Positions 45,129 to 54,664 of a DNA stretch of 64,000 bases are shown piece after piece. The translations under genes were made by a program, and so were the position numbers. Source of the stretch: Microcoleus sp. FACHB-61 (GTDB taxonomy: Bacteria > Cyanobacteriota > Cyanobacteriia > Cyanobacteriales > Microcoleaceae); the NCBI GenBank assembly GCA_014695295.1, contig JACJNY010000037.1, positions 1 through 64,000 on the forward strand, in the 5' to 3' direction. Position 1 is the stretch's first letter. Each line of letters opens with the position of its first letter. The notes under the pieces are model-generated. The model saw nothing but the letters and a program-made list of their open reading frames with translations. It searched no databases and was not told the DNA's origin.

Positions 45129-46586
45129 TTAGACAATTGAATTGAGATTTTGGGCTGCATCGTTCAACTGTTGAGTGCCTAATTTGGTTTGAGTAATACC
45201 ACTAGCGGTGTCTTTTGCCGATAGGTTGAGGCTGTTCATAGCATCGACTACTTGTTGAATGGCAACTGCCTGTTGTTGGGCAGTTCGAGAAATTTGTTGA
45301 TTGTTCAATACCACATTGTTAACAGCCTTTGCCACTTCCGAGAAAGCTTCTGCCGTTTCTTGACTAATTTTGGTTCCTTCTTCTACTGTTTTAGTTCCTT
45401 CCTTTGTCACCGTTACGGTGGAATCGATCGCATTCTTGATATCACCGACAAGGTTGTTAATCTTCTCTGCCGATTTCTTACTTTGATCTGCTAGTTTGCG
45501 GATTTCTGTGGCTATGACAGTAAAACCTTTGGCGTTCTCGCCCGCCCGGACTGCTTCTACTGAGGCATTCAGTGCCAGCATATTCGTTTGATTGGCTAAA
45601 TCTGTGACAGCACTAGAGATATTGCCAATCTGATTGGTTTGTTCGCTCAATTGCAGAATTTGTGCCGCCATCGCCCCGACATTTTCTTTCAATACTGTCA
45701 TCGATTCCAGGGTTTGCTCCACTGCTAGGGCTCCCCTTTCAGTGATCTTTAAAGCTTGCCGTGCATATTCAGCCCCAGCTTGGGCTTGCTGGGCTGATTG
45801 TTGGGAAGCAGCCCCCAACTCATCCATTGTGATGGTAGTTTGATTTACAGAGCTAGATTGCTGTGTGGCTGTGCGTTCCTGCTGTTCAACTGTGGCCGCA
45901 ATCTCTGTGGAAGAACTGGCGATCGTATTTGCTACCTGATTGATTGGTCGGATAATTTTATTAGAAATAAATAATACAATAAATGAACCCAATACTACAG
46001 CAATAACCGTACCTCCTATAGAAAAAATTGCCGCTAATTGCTCCGACTCTTTTGCTAATTTTGTTCGTTCAACCAGTAGATCATTTTCTAACTTAAGCAT
46101 TTGTGCCAGCTTAGCCCTGATTTCATCCATAAATATCTTGCCTTTATTTGACAGCACCAAGGCTCTTAGTTGTGGTTCTTTTCCCGCCCTTTTCAGGGAG
46201 ATAGTTTCCGCTAATTCATCGAGTTTTTGCTGAGCCAATTTTTCAACTTGCTCCAAATTTTTCACTTGTTCGGGGTTATCTTTTATTAACTCTTTTGTCT
46301 CATTTGCGGTTTTATAAAAGGCGACTGTCCCCTTTTTGTAAGGTTCTAAAAATTCCTCCTTTCCAGCGAAGATAAACCCCCGCTGTCCTGTTTCAGCATC
46401 CACTAAATCTTTTTCTATGGCTTGCAAATTTGTCTTGACTACATAAGTGTGCGTTTGCCACTTAATAGCTTCTGCCAAATTATCCATACTCAATTTAGTC
46501 GCAAATCCGATGCTAATCATTAACAAAAAAATGGAGCCGAACCCCAACGGGACTACTTTACTAAGCCGAATAATATTTTTCGACAT
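45129..46586 (-). CDS. Methyl-accepting chemotaxis-like protein with CHASE3-type sensor (copy 1)
   Basis: A 485-residue receptor. An N-terminal membrane helix (about 10-30) is followed by a periplasmic CHASE3-like helical sensor (IEKDLVDAETGQRGFIFAGKE), a second helix (about 208-232), a short linker without a clear HAMP domain, and the signalling coiled coil with the hairpin tip TNMLALNASVEAVRAGENAKG. It should cluster with CheA/CheW-type partners, perhaps for pili-based motility. No che genes adjoin. The last ~790 bp are almost identical to copy 2 at 47245-48699. Confidence 0.92.
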   Translation of the reverse strand: MSKNIIRLSKVVPLGFGSIFLLMISIGFATKLSMDNLAEAIKWQTHTYVVKTNLQAIEKDLVDAETGQRGFIFAGKEEFLEPYKKGTVAFYKTANETKELIKDNPEQVKNLEQVEKLAQQKLDELAETISLKRAGKEPQLRALVLSNKGKIFMDEIRAKLAQMLKLENDLLVERTKLAKESEQLAAIFSIGGTVIAVVLGSFIVLFISNKIIRPINQVANTIASSSTEIAATVEQQERTATQQSSSVNQTTITMDELGAASQQSAQQAQAGAEYARQALKITERGALAVEQTLESMTVLKENVGAMAAQILQLSEQTNQIGNISSAVTDLANQTNMLALNASVEAVRAGENAKGFTVIATEIRKLADQSKKSAEKINNLVGDIKNAIDSTVTVTKEGTKTVEEGTKISQETAEAFSEVAKAVNNVVLNNQQISRTAQQQAVAIQQVVDAMNSLNLSAKDTASGITQTKLGTQQLNDAAQNLNSIV

Positions 46587-46802
46587 TTCACTTTTTACTC
46601 CTTGGTTAGTTGTTTAGTTTTGCAAAATTGGCGCTCAATTGCACTTAAGTTTAATTACTGATATTGCTGAGGCATTCAGGCAAGCTCTATCTCAGTTCCC
46701 ATTCCCCAGATTGCAGATATAAGCATCCTCAAGATAATTACTTTTATTAATTCCATAATATAACTTCCTAAAAGTGAAAAATGGCACAAAAGTTTATATT
46801 AA

Positions 46803-46893
46803 CCAGGACTTACGCACAGACTCTACTTGTAGGGTGCGCACTGCGCACTTTACCACTACACATAGTGTAAAAAATGATTCCGGCGTAAGTCCT
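46803..46893. repeat. GTGCGCA palindromic dispersed repeat, copy 3
   Basis: Outer ends CAGGACTTACGC and GCGTAAGTCCT are inverted. The core TAGGGTGCGCACTGCGCAC matches copy 1 and the core at 57569-57603. Confidence 0.65.
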
Positions 46894-46894
46894 A

Positions 46895-47111
46895 TTAACG
46901 TAAGTTGCTAGTTATGTCCTATAAATTGATTCACCCTCTCGCTAACCCCTCTCCCACCTCCCCCTGCCCCTCCTACAAGAGGAGGGGGGGGAAAAGGAAA
47001 AAATTTTATAGATGGGCGAGGGGCTTGAATCCTGCTCTTGCTCCCTTTCTCCCCTGGTGCGGAGTTGTCGGCTGGGGGATGAGGGGGAATAACTAGCAAG
47101 TTGCGTTATTA
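46895..47111. repeat. MITE-like element with terminal inverted repeats
   Basis: Ends TAACGTAAGTTGCTAGTTAT and AACTAGCAAGTTGCGTTA form imperfect ~21-bp inverted repeats (about three mismatches). The interior is polypurine/polypyrimidine-rich with no coding content. Confidence 0.6.
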
Positions 47112-47244
47112 GCCTATTTTTTTACGCATATCTCCGTCGATTTTAGTAGGGTTTTTCACTAGCGCCTCTAGGGGCGGGTTTAATGGGCAATAAAATAAAT
47201 ATTGTTAATTGACAGCCATAGAAAACCCGCCTCTACCCGCTAAC

Positions 47245-48699
47245 TTAGACAATTGAATTGAGATTTTGGGCTGCCTCGTTCAATTGTTGAGTGCCTAATT
47301 TGGTTTGAGTAATACCACTAGCGGTTTCTTTTGCCGATAGGTTGAGGCTGTTCATAGCATCGACTACTTGTTGAATGGCAACTGCCTGTTGTTGGGCAGT
47401 TCGAGAAATTTGTTGATTGTTCAATACCACATTGTTAACAGCCTTTGCCACTTCCGAGAAAGCTTCTGCCGTTTCTTGACTAATTTTGGTTCCTTCTTCT
47501 ACTGTTTTAGTTCCTTCCTTTGTCACCGTTACGGTGGAATCGATCGCATTCTTGATATCACCGACAAGGTTGTTAATCTTCTCGGCAGATTTCTTACTTT
47601 GATCTGCTAGTTTGCGGATTTCTGTGGCTATGACAGTAAAACCTTTGGCGTTTTCGCCCGCCCGGACTGCTTCTACTGAGGCATTCAGTGCCAGCATATT
47701 CGTTTGATTGGCTAAATCTGTTACAGCACTAGAGATATTGCCAATCTGATTGGTTTGTTCGCTCAATTGCAGAATTTGTGCCGCCATCGCCCCGACATTT
47801 TCTTTCAATACTGTCATCGATTCCAGGGTTTGCTCCACTGCTAGGGCTCCCCTTTCAGTGATCTTTAAAGCTTGCCGTGCATATTCAGCACCAGCTTGGG
47901 CTTGCTGGGCTGATTGTTGGGAAGCAGCGCCCAACTCATCCATTGTGATGGTAGTTTGATTTACAGAGCTAGATTGCTGTGTGGCTGTGCGTTCCTGCTG
48001 TTCAACTGTGGCCGCAATCTGTGTGGAAGAACTAACAATCATATTGACTGACTGATTCATTCTCTCTGCAATGCCTGAAGCAATCCACCGAGCGATCGCA
48101 ATTGCCGTAAGTGCAGCTAAAGCAGTGCTTAAAATCACGACAGTAGTCAGGAACTGCAAAGCTTGAATTTGCTCTTTTTGTCTGTCAATTAAAATCTCTT
48201 CCTGGGTGCTTTCAAACTCCTTAGCTATAGCATCAACCTGACGAAGCTTTGGTACAATTTGTGTCTTCCACAAGTTAACTCCATCGTCTCGCTTACCTCG
48301 ATCGACCAAAGAAAAGGCTTGTTTGTAGCCTTCGTCTATCTGATCTTGTAATAGATTCATTTCATCTAGCCGCTGGAGCTGCTTCGGGTTTTGAACCCGC
48401 TTAAGTAAATCCTGATGGAATTGATCGAAGCTTCCTACAGCTTCATTGTATTCAGTTAAGAAACCACTTTCTTTTGCTAAAAAATAGCCGCGAGCAGCTT
48501 TCTGCATACCTGAGAATCCCAGTTCAAGATCTTTTAGACTTATAACAATAGCATTAGAATTATTTAAAATTTTTACTTTTTTTTCTACTTCTTTAGCATT
48601 AAAAAAAACAAAAGTAGCTGCTCCAACTGAGAGCAAAATCGGTATGGAATATCCCCACAGGATACGCTCTTTTAATTTTGTGGTTTTGAAGTTAATCAT
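47245..48699 (-). CDS. Methyl-accepting chemotaxis-like protein (copy 2)
   Basis: A 484-residue receptor with an N-terminal membrane helix (about 13-30), a helical sensor (SLKDLELGFSGMQKAARGYF) unlike copy 1 but of the same CHASE3/4HB class, a second helix (about 182-205), and the signalling coiled coil with TNMLALNASVEAVRAGENAKG. The 3' 800 bp match copy 1 with only about ten differences, while the sensor halves differ. Copy 2 starts 19 bp after a receptor-start fragment. Confidence 0.92.
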   Translation of the reverse strand: MINFKTTKLKERILWGYSIPILLSVGAATFVFFNAKEVEKKVKILNNSNAIVISLKDLELGFSGMQKAARGYFLAKESGFLTEYNEAVGSFDQFHQDLLKRVQNPKQLQRLDEMNLLQDQIDEGYKQAFSLVDRGKRDDGVNLWKTQIVPKLRQVDAIAKEFESTQEEILIDRQKEQIQALQFLTTVVILSTALAALTAIAIARWIASGIAERMNQSVNMIVSSSTQIAATVEQQERTATQQSSSVNQTTITMDELGAASQQSAQQAQAGAEYARQALKITERGALAVEQTLESMTVLKENVGAMAAQILQLSEQTNQIGNISSAVTDLANQTNMLALNASVEAVRAGENAKGFTVIATEIRKLADQSKKSAEKINNLVGDIKNAIDSTVTVTKEGTKTVEEGTKISQETAEAFSEVAKAVNNVVLNNQQISRTAQQQAVAIQQVVDAMNSLNLSAKETASGITQTKLGTQQLNEAAQNLNSIV

Positions 48700-48718
48700 C
48701 TGAAATTTTTCCTAGTTA

Positions 48719-48982
48719 TTACAAAAAAACCAAATTAATTGCCTTCAAAGCAAGAGGAACTGTATATCCGAGTAACATCCGGTTTCTCAGCTTTAAATTG
48801 GCAAACATGGCAAGATATCCTTTTGGGTTAGGTAGCTGAATTATCTGATTGTCAACCATTGATTCAGACTCATCAAGAAAAATCTGGCAAAACTTAATAT
48901 CGAGCAAGCGATGCAGGTCAAAGTCTTTAGGATTGAGGGTTGTTTTGCCTGCTTCGATTTTGGATAAATCCTGTTTATTCGA
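48719..48982 (-). pseudogene. Chimeric fragments: histidine-kinase piece and receptor start
   Basis: The minus strand reads QDLSKIEAGKTTLNPKDFD and HRLLD (about 48899-48973), matching the region just after the phosphoacceptor in hybrid histidine kinases. It then reads MFANLKLRNRMLLGYTVPLAL and a stop (48719-48808), matching the first 21 residues of typical cyanobacterial chemoreceptors. Neither part is a whole gene. A single frame links them by chance. They lie directly upstream of receptor copy 2 and mark a rearranged site. Confidence 0.65.
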
Positions 48983-49120
48983 TTGTAGCGGGGAATTGAT
49001 GAACGAAACCCAAACATCGTCAAATTCTCTCCCCCACTTTTCCTCTTTCCCACTCTTGATTGGGGTGCAAGTCGATCGCATAAATGTTAAAACCTAGTTA
49101 AGCAACAAAATTTTAAGGTC

Positions 49121-50143
49121 ATGGAAATAGTAGTGACGCTGGTGCTGGGTTCGGTGCTGTTTGTCTGGGGAATGCGGTTCGGGCGGGTGTTAGTTCGATC
49201 GGGAGTGACGGCTAACGATTTGTTTAAGGGCAGAAACTCGATCGCCCTAGCTTTTTTGGGTTTTTATATTGCTTTGCTGCTACTGGCTCTAAATATGCCT
49301 CAAATGCCTGTTTTGCCGATCGAGTGGCGCTTTCACGGGATGCGAGTTACTTGGACTTTGCTACGAGTGATGCTGATGGGAGTCTGCGGTATTGGGTTTA
49401 GTATAAGTTGGCAGACGGCGCGATCGCAAGTAATCGCAGTAATTTTAATTTGCTTGCTGGGATTGGGAGGATTTACTAGCGCTGAAAACTATTTTCTGGC
49501 GCCAATTTACGCTGATTTAATAGATAATTTGCAGCCCAACGGTGTATTTCGACAAACATCTAACAGCAGTTGCGCCCCCGCCGCCCTAGCAACAGTGTTA
49601 AGGCGTTGGGGAATGGATGCGACGGAATCGAGTGTAGCGCGTTTTGCCGGCACGAGTCGCTTGGGAACTTCGATGCCGCAGTTAATAATAGCAGCAAGAG
49701 CTTTGGGCGTAAATGCGATCGAACTAACGCCGACTTGGGAGCAAATTCAGCAAATTAATCGCCCCGGAGTGCTAGCAGTTTGGCTGTTTGACGGCCCTCG
49801 GAAGCTACCGCACGCGGTGGCTTTGCTGGGAATGAATGACACTGTAGCTGCCATTGGAGACCCGGCGCGGGGCAGGATTTTCTATTTAGATAGGGCAACT
49901 TTTGCCCTGATTTGGCGAGAGGAATACGTGCCGATTTTTCGTTCGGCGGATATCTTGTTAAGTGACAAACAAGCTATGGACTATTTGAGTAGATTAGGAT
50001 ATAATAGCGGCAATTTAAAAGCAGATATCGAGCGCTTTCAAACAGATAAAAAATTGCAAGTCAGCGGCAAACTAGATAGGATGACTGAATTAATGTTGAG
50101 CGGTGGTTTTTTGGAGGGTGTGCCGAGATTGGATGGGAAATAG
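49121..50143 (+). CDS. Membrane-anchored C39-like cysteine peptidase with peptidoglycan-binding domain
   Basis: The 340-residue protein has about four hydrophobic helices (1-118), a C39-like papain-fold peptidase domain with catalytic-looking C151 (SNSSCAPAALATVL), H231 (LPHAVALLG) and D247 (AIGDPARG), and a C-terminal peptidoglycan-binding_1-like domain (about 280-330). Relatives cleave leader peptides or modify wall-associated proteins. The first 43 codons and leader are duplicated as a fragment at 44816-44990. The gene start is at the ATG matching that duplication. Confidence 0.82.
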   Translation: MEIVVTLVLGSVLFVWGMRFGRVLVRSGVTANDLFKGRNSIALAFLGFYIALLLLALNMPQMPVLPIEWRFHGMRVTWTLLRVMLMGVCGIGFSISWQTARSQVIAVILICLLGLGGFTSAENYFLAPIYADLIDNLQPNGVFRQTSNSSCAPAALATVLRRWGMDATESSVARFAGTSRLGTSMPQLIIAARALGVNAIELTPTWEQIQQINRPGVLAVWLFDGPRKLPHAVALLGMNDTVAAIGDPARGRIFYLDRATFALIWREEYVPIFRSADILLSDKQAMDYLSRLGYNSGNLKADIERFQTDKKLQVSGKLDRMTELMLSGGFLEGVPRLDGK

Positions 50144-50379
50144 TTATAGAAAATCATCAACCGCAGAGGCACTCTTGACCGACAGGGAAGAGGAATCATG
50201 CGGTTTTTTTCAAACAAGAGTTGAGTCATTCGTTCATAGCGATCGCAAAGATTCGATCGCCCCAGCAGATGATCGACGATCGCACCTTGGTAGCGTGGCT
50301 GCATGAAATTACCGTAAGCGTAGGCAGTTGCATCTAATTCCTCCTATATTTTTACGGTCGATCGCCGCTTTGTCACGCC

Positions 50380-50868
50380 TCACCGTTTTTGACAATTGGG
50401 AACAGTTGAATCCGTCATTTGAGGTTCAGACAGCTTGACTTCCCATCCAGGTAAATTCCACCAATTAACTCGCTGATTCGGCTGAATCCAGAAGTTTAGC
50501 TGCGTGATCTTGCCATCCTCAAATCTGAGTGTGGGAAAGGTAGGATAACTGGTATCATCGGTTTCGCGATAAGTGCGTCCCAGGTAATTCATGCAGGCCG
50601 TTAATCCCTCAGCAATTCCCAATTCTTCCACTCCTTTTCCCTTCAATTTCGCATCATCGTAGCTGAAAGAACCGTTGAATGAATTGCCCGCTAACCCGCC
50701 TTTGGTAACAGTGATGGTGAAATCGTAGGTGACGGGAACTGCGTAGGCTGGAGTTGCAGTTACAACTGTGCTCAGAAGAGTCGTGGCGATCGCCACCGAG
50801 AGTTTTGAAATTGCTGACCTACTCGCATCCCGAAAAAGAACAACACTATAAATTTCGCTTTTAATCAT
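50380..50868 (-). CDS. Exported hypothetical protein
   Basis: The 162-residue protein has a signal peptide (hydrophobic SVAIATTLLSTVVTA, cleavage after AYA at about 43) and a beta-rich mature part (VTYDFTITVTKGG, GSFSYDDAKL, LRFEDGKITQLNFWIQP). It resembles PEP-CTERM-type cyanobacterial surface proteins but lacks the C-terminal PEP-CTERM anchor. Localisation is likely periplasmic or extracellular. Function unknown. Confidence 0.7.
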   Translation of the reverse strand: MIKSEIYSVVLFRDASRSAISKLSVAIATTLLSTVVTATPAYAVPVTYDFTITVTKGGLAGNSFNGSFSYDDAKLKGKGVEELGIAEGLTACMNYLGRTYRETDDTSYPTFPTLRFEDGKITQLNFWIQPNQRVNWWNLPGWEVKLSEPQMTDSTVPNCQKR

Positions 50869-51038
50869 CGGGAAACTCCTTGACTAGACTTCTATAGTAA
50901 GTGATTTAGCGGATATGATATCATAAATAATCAGTTAAATGCGATCGCAGCCGACTGCCAAGCCAACAAAACTTACCGCCTCTGGTTAATAGTGTATACT
51001 TTTTTGGTACTGAAAACCCCAACAGAAAACGCTCGTCT

Positions 51039-52067
51039 TTAATCGCCCAGAATTAATTGAGTAGATTTAACCACATTCATTCCCGCCGCCGCAAATCTTT
51101 GAAAAGCTGCATCTGCTTGTTCCGTAAAATCAACAACACCCGGAACAACCACAGGCGAAGTGCAATCTTCCAGCAAATAAACCTTCTTTGCCAAATTCGC
51201 ATCTCGCGCCCAAATTTCAGTCAGCAAATCATCAATCGTCCAAGCAACGCAGTGACTTTTCGCTTGCCCCGCAATAATTACTGCATCAAAATCGAGCAAT
51301 TTATCAATAAAATTAGCATTTTTTTTAGCAATAGAATTGCCATCCGGCCCGTCTAAGACTTCCGGCCGCAAAACAGAATAGTTTTCTGTCAGCGGATTCC
51401 CGCCTTTGATTTCAAAAAGTGCTTGGCTGTTGCGGGCGATGCTGTGAAAAAATATCGCCTCTTCCACGGCGGAAACCAGGGCGTGTCCGATGCCGCCTAG
51501 CATTGAGTGATAGGGCCAAATAGTCAGGGGATATTTGCCCTCGTCGCTGAGTTTCTGCACGTAGTGGAGTGCGTGTTTTTGCACTGCTGAATAGTTACCG
51601 TTGGCGATGCTGTGGGCGACGGCTGGATTGACTTTCCAGATGCCTTGCTGCACGTCTTCTAGAGTAATTGATGTGGCGGCTGGTAGGGGGTGTTCGCCTG
51701 CTTCGTTTATCCAAAAGATTGGATGAAAAATTTGCATGGCGGTGTGGGTGTCCATTGTCGGCGCAATGGTTGTAATTGCGTTTAAATTGCGGTAGATAAA
51801 TTCGCACAGCCGCAGGTTGTCATCGACAGCACCGCTACCGGAACGCCCGCCCACAAATAGTTCAAATTCGGGCAAGCAAAAGGTATTTTGGGCGTCAATT
51901 ATCAGCAAACAAATCTGATTTTTGTCGAGCGAGGCGGGCTGGATGCTGTATTTTTCCGCCCATTGTTTAGCTTCAGCGGCGCGTTGTTGGTAGGGAACTC
52001 GCCAGAATCGATCTACTTTTTTGGTGTCGAAATGATCGGGGATTGCGAGTTGGGTTTGTGCTGTCAT
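51039..52067 (-). CDS. Isochorismatase/nicotinamidase-like cysteine hydrolase
   Basis: A 342-residue member of the cysteine hydrolase family with a longer N-terminus than simple nicotinamidases. It shows the catalytic Asp in CLLIIDAQNTFC, a metal-site-like MDTHTAMQIFHP and the nucleophile region AKSHCVAW. The inserted region (about 150-230) is larger than in nicotinamidase. Substrate not evident. The gene stands alone, divergent from the TVP38 gene. Confidence 0.85.
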   Translation of the reverse strand: MTAQTQLAIPDHFDTKKVDRFWRVPYQQRAAEAKQWAEKYSIQPASLDKNQICLLIIDAQNTFCLPEFELFVGGRSGSGAVDDNLRLCEFIYRNLNAITTIAPTMDTHTAMQIFHPIFWINEAGEHPLPAATSITLEDVQQGIWKVNPAVAHSIANGNYSAVQKHALHYVQKLSDEGKYPLTIWPYHSMLGGIGHALVSAVEEAIFFHSIARNSQALFEIKGGNPLTENYSVLRPEVLDGPDGNSIAKKNANFIDKLLDFDAVIIAGQAKSHCVAWTIDDLLTEIWARDANLAKKVYLLEDCTSPVVVPGVVDFTEQADAAFQRFAAAGMNVVKSTQLILGD

Positions 52068-52153
52068 GGCTGATTTATTGGGGGGTGAGCTATCGGATTT
52101 TACATTTTAGATTGAAGAGTAGTATAATGCTGAGAGCTATTTGCGGGTGAGTC

Positions 52154-52885
52154 ATGCCAACCAAACAAATTCAAGATTTTGCTAGGGTAAGTTTTCAACG
52201 AATATTATTGCTTTTTTCCATCGCAGCTTTAGTTGCTATCTTAATTCTAGCAACTAGGTCTTTTTATGTTCAAGATTTATTAAGAAATGTCTTAATGCGG
52301 ATCGAGCATCTAGGCGCTTGGGGCCCAGTAGCTTTTATTGTCACCTACAACCTAGCTACTGTACTATTTATACCTGGTTCTGTGTTGACTCTGGGAGGCG
52401 GGGTGATTTTTGGTCTGTGGTGGGGTTCAATCTACGTGTTTGTCGCGGCAACTTTAGGGGCTACGTTTGCTTTTTTGATCGGGCGATACTTGTCGCGCGA
52501 TCGCGTGGTAAAATATATGGAAGCTCATCCTAAGTTTAAAGCTCTCGATCGCGCAGTTTCCCAAGAAGGATTTAAAATAGTTTTTTTGACTCGTCTCTGT
52601 CCTTTATTTCCGTTTAATTTATTAAATTACGCTTTAGGGATTACTCAGGTTTCTTTGAAAGATTATGTGCTAGGTTCCTTCGGCATGATTCCGGCAACAA
52701 TCTTGTATGTTTACTGCGGTTCTCTGGTGGGGGATATTGCTGCGATATGTACGGTTAATCAGCCTGTCAATCCGCAAGCAGAAGCTGCAAAATGGTTGAT
52801 TAATATCATCAGTTTTAGTGCTACGGTCGCTGTTACTGTCTATATCACTCGGATTGCCCGCAAGGCTTTGGATGAAAGTATTTAA
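52154..52885 (+). CDS. TVP38/TMEM64 (DedA-related) membrane protein
   Basis: The 243-residue protein has five to six membrane helices. It has TVP38/TMEM64 motifs: GSVLTLGGGVIFGLWWGS, AATLGATFAFLIGRYLSRD and FLTRLCPLFPFNLLNYALG, with a FGMIPATILYVYCG helix. Members of the wider family may move lipids between leaflets. The flavoprotein gene starts 16 bp downstream, and this pair is conserved in cyanobacteria. Confidence 0.92.
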   Translation: MPTKQIQDFARVSFQRILLLFSIAALVAILILATRSFYVQDLLRNVLMRIEHLGAWGPVAFIVTYNLATVLFIPGSVLTLGGGVIFGLWWGSIYVFVAATLGATFAFLIGRYLSRDRVVKYMEAHPKFKALDRAVSQEGFKIVFLTRLCPLFPFNLLNYALGITQVSLKDYVLGSFGMIPATILYVYCGSLVGDIAAICTVNQPVNPQAEAAKWLINIISFSATVAVTVYITRIARKALDESI

Positions 52886-52901
52886 TTAGCAGGATTTGCC
52901 C

Positions 52902-54437
52902 ATGTCGCAGTCAAAAGTCGATCGCGTAACTGTCCCCCCGATGGACGAACACAACCAGAAATTAGTCTCCTATTTGCATCCGCCCGATTGGGTAAATCCG
53001 CAGCCCGCTAGCAGTTATAATTTAGTAGTAATTGGTGCTGGCCCCGCCGGATTAATTGTGGCTGCGGGTGCCGCAGGTTTGGGCGCGAAAGTTGCTTTGA
53101 TTGAAAAACATTTGATGGGCGGCGACTGTTTGAATGTCGGTTGCGTGCCGTCAAAAGCGCTGATTCGTTCGTCTCGTATTGTCGGCGATATCTGGGAAGC
53201 AAGTAAATTTGGTGTTAACGTTTCTAACGGTGCAGAAGTTGATTTTGCTGCTGTGATGGAACGGATACGCCGGATTAGGGCGGGAATCAGCGATGTTGAT
53301 TCTGTCCAACGCTACCAGCACCAATTAGGAGTTGATGTTTTCTTAGGTTCCGGTCGTTTTACTAGCAATAATACAGTAGAAGTTGCAGGTCAAACTCTCC
53401 GCTTTAAAAAAGCAGTAATTGCCACAGGCGCAAGGGCGCTACAACCGCAAATTCCCGGCTTGCAGGAAGCTGGATATCTGACAAATGAAACTGTCTTTAA
53501 CCTCACAGAAAGACCCCAGCGTTTGGCAGTAATTGGCGCAGGGCCGATCGGCTGCGAATTGGCTCAAGCCTTTCGGCGGCTGGGTTCGGAAGTCCTGTTG
53601 CTGCACAAAAATGCTCAGATTTTAGATAAGGAAGATGCGGATGCTGCTAAAATTGTGCAGCAGGCTTTTCTACGCGAAGAAGTTCAACTAATACTAGAAT
53701 CCAAAATAGACCGCGTTGAGAAAACAAATGCAGGCAAAGTAATTTATTATCAATCTCAAGGTAAGGAAGCATCGGTAACAGTAGATGAAATTATTGTGAG
53801 TACAGGGCGATCGCCCAACGTCGAAGGATTGAATCTTGAGGCTGTCGGCGTCGATTACGATACACAAACTGGCGTATTTGTCAACGACAACTTGCAAACT
53901 ACTAATCCCCGCATTTATGCCGCCGGCGATATTTGCATGAAACATAAATTTACTCACGCTGCTGATTTTGCCGCGAGGATGGTGATTCAAAACACTCTAT
54001 TTTTCGGGCGCAAAAAGCTCAGCGCTTTGACGATACCTTGGTGTACTTACACAGACCCGGAAATTGCGCGCGTCGGATTGGGCGATCGCGAGTTGCAAGC
54101 CGCAGGGATTGATATCGATACGTTTTTGATTCCTTTCGATAAAGTCGATCGGGCAATTATTGACGGCGAAGAGGAAGGATTTGTGAAAATTCACGTCAAA
54201 AAAGGCAGCGATAAAATATTAGGTGCAACTATTGTGGCGCGACACGCTGGGGATATGATCGGCGAGATTACTTTGGCAATGGTTAACAATATTGGTTTGG
54301 GGAAAATTGCTAGCACAATTCACCCGTATCCGACACAATCTGAGGCAATTCGGAAAGCAGGAGATGCTTACAATCGCACTCGTTTGACTCCGTTGGTGAA
54401 GAATTTGTTTAACCGCTGGCTGGCTTGGACGCGATAA
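52902..54437 (+). CDS. Flavoprotein disulfide reductase (mercuric reductase/dihydrolipoamide dehydrogenase-like)
   Basis: The protein is a pyridine nucleotide-disulfide oxidoreductase with the FAD motif VVIGAGPAGLIVAAG, redox-active CLNVGC, NAD(P)H motif VIGAGPIGCELAQAF and the C-terminal HPYPTQSEA active-site His-Glu. It lacks the heavy-metal-associated domain and the extra C-terminal Cys pair of true MerA, so the disulfide substrate is uncertain. I chose the ATG at 52902 (511 residues) over an upstream TTG at 52896. It is cotranscribed with the TVP38 gene. Confidence 0.9.
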   Translation: MSQSKVDRVTVPPMDEHNQKLVSYLHPPDWVNPQPASSYNLVVIGAGPAGLIVAAGAAGLGAKVALIEKHLMGGDCLNVGCVPSKALIRSSRIVGDIWEASKFGVNVSNGAEVDFAAVMERIRRIRAGISDVDSVQRYQHQLGVDVFLGSGRFTSNNTVEVAGQTLRFKKAVIATGARALQPQIPGLQEAGYLTNETVFNLTERPQRLAVIGAGPIGCELAQAFRRLGSEVLLLHKNAQILDKEDADAAKIVQQAFLREEVQLILESKIDRVEKTNAGKVIYYQSQGKEASVTVDEIIVSTGRSPNVEGLNLEAVGVDYDTQTGVFVNDNLQTTNPRIYAAGDICMKHKFTHAADFAARMVIQNTLFFGRKKLSALTIPWCTYTDPEIARVGLGDRELQAAGIDIDTFLIPFDKVDRAIIDGEEEGFVKIHVKKGSDKILGATIVARHAGDMIGEITLAMVNNIGLGKIASTIHPYPTQSEAIRKAGDAYNRTRLTPLVKNLFNRWLAWTR

Positions 54438-54664
54438 GTAAATAATCTCAAATCTGTTAGCATCGGAATTATTCCTATCTCTCTTCTCTTTATCTGCGTG
54501 AATCAGCGTCTATCCCTTGTCATCTGCGGTTAATACATTCTCTTTTTTTTACCGCAGATAGAGGCAGATAAACACAGATTAACGCAGATGAATGAGATAA
54601 ATTCCGGGTTACTTTGAGTGTAGCATTAGGAGTTGGGAGATCGCCCGCGCCAACAAACCCTGCT

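Larger units (their letters stand above)
46587..47244. other. Repeat-rich spacer between the two receptor genes
   Basis: No gene. It contains the GTGCGCA dispersed repeat (46803-46893), a TIR-bounded element (46895-47111) and a GGGGCGGGTTT/AAACCCGCC inverted pair (about 47168-47233). Confidence 0.6.

Noticed and set aside
46905-47096. Proline- and lysine-rich open frames on both strands
   Set aside because: They lie inside the MITE-like element and come from pyrimidine-rich tracts; not proteins.
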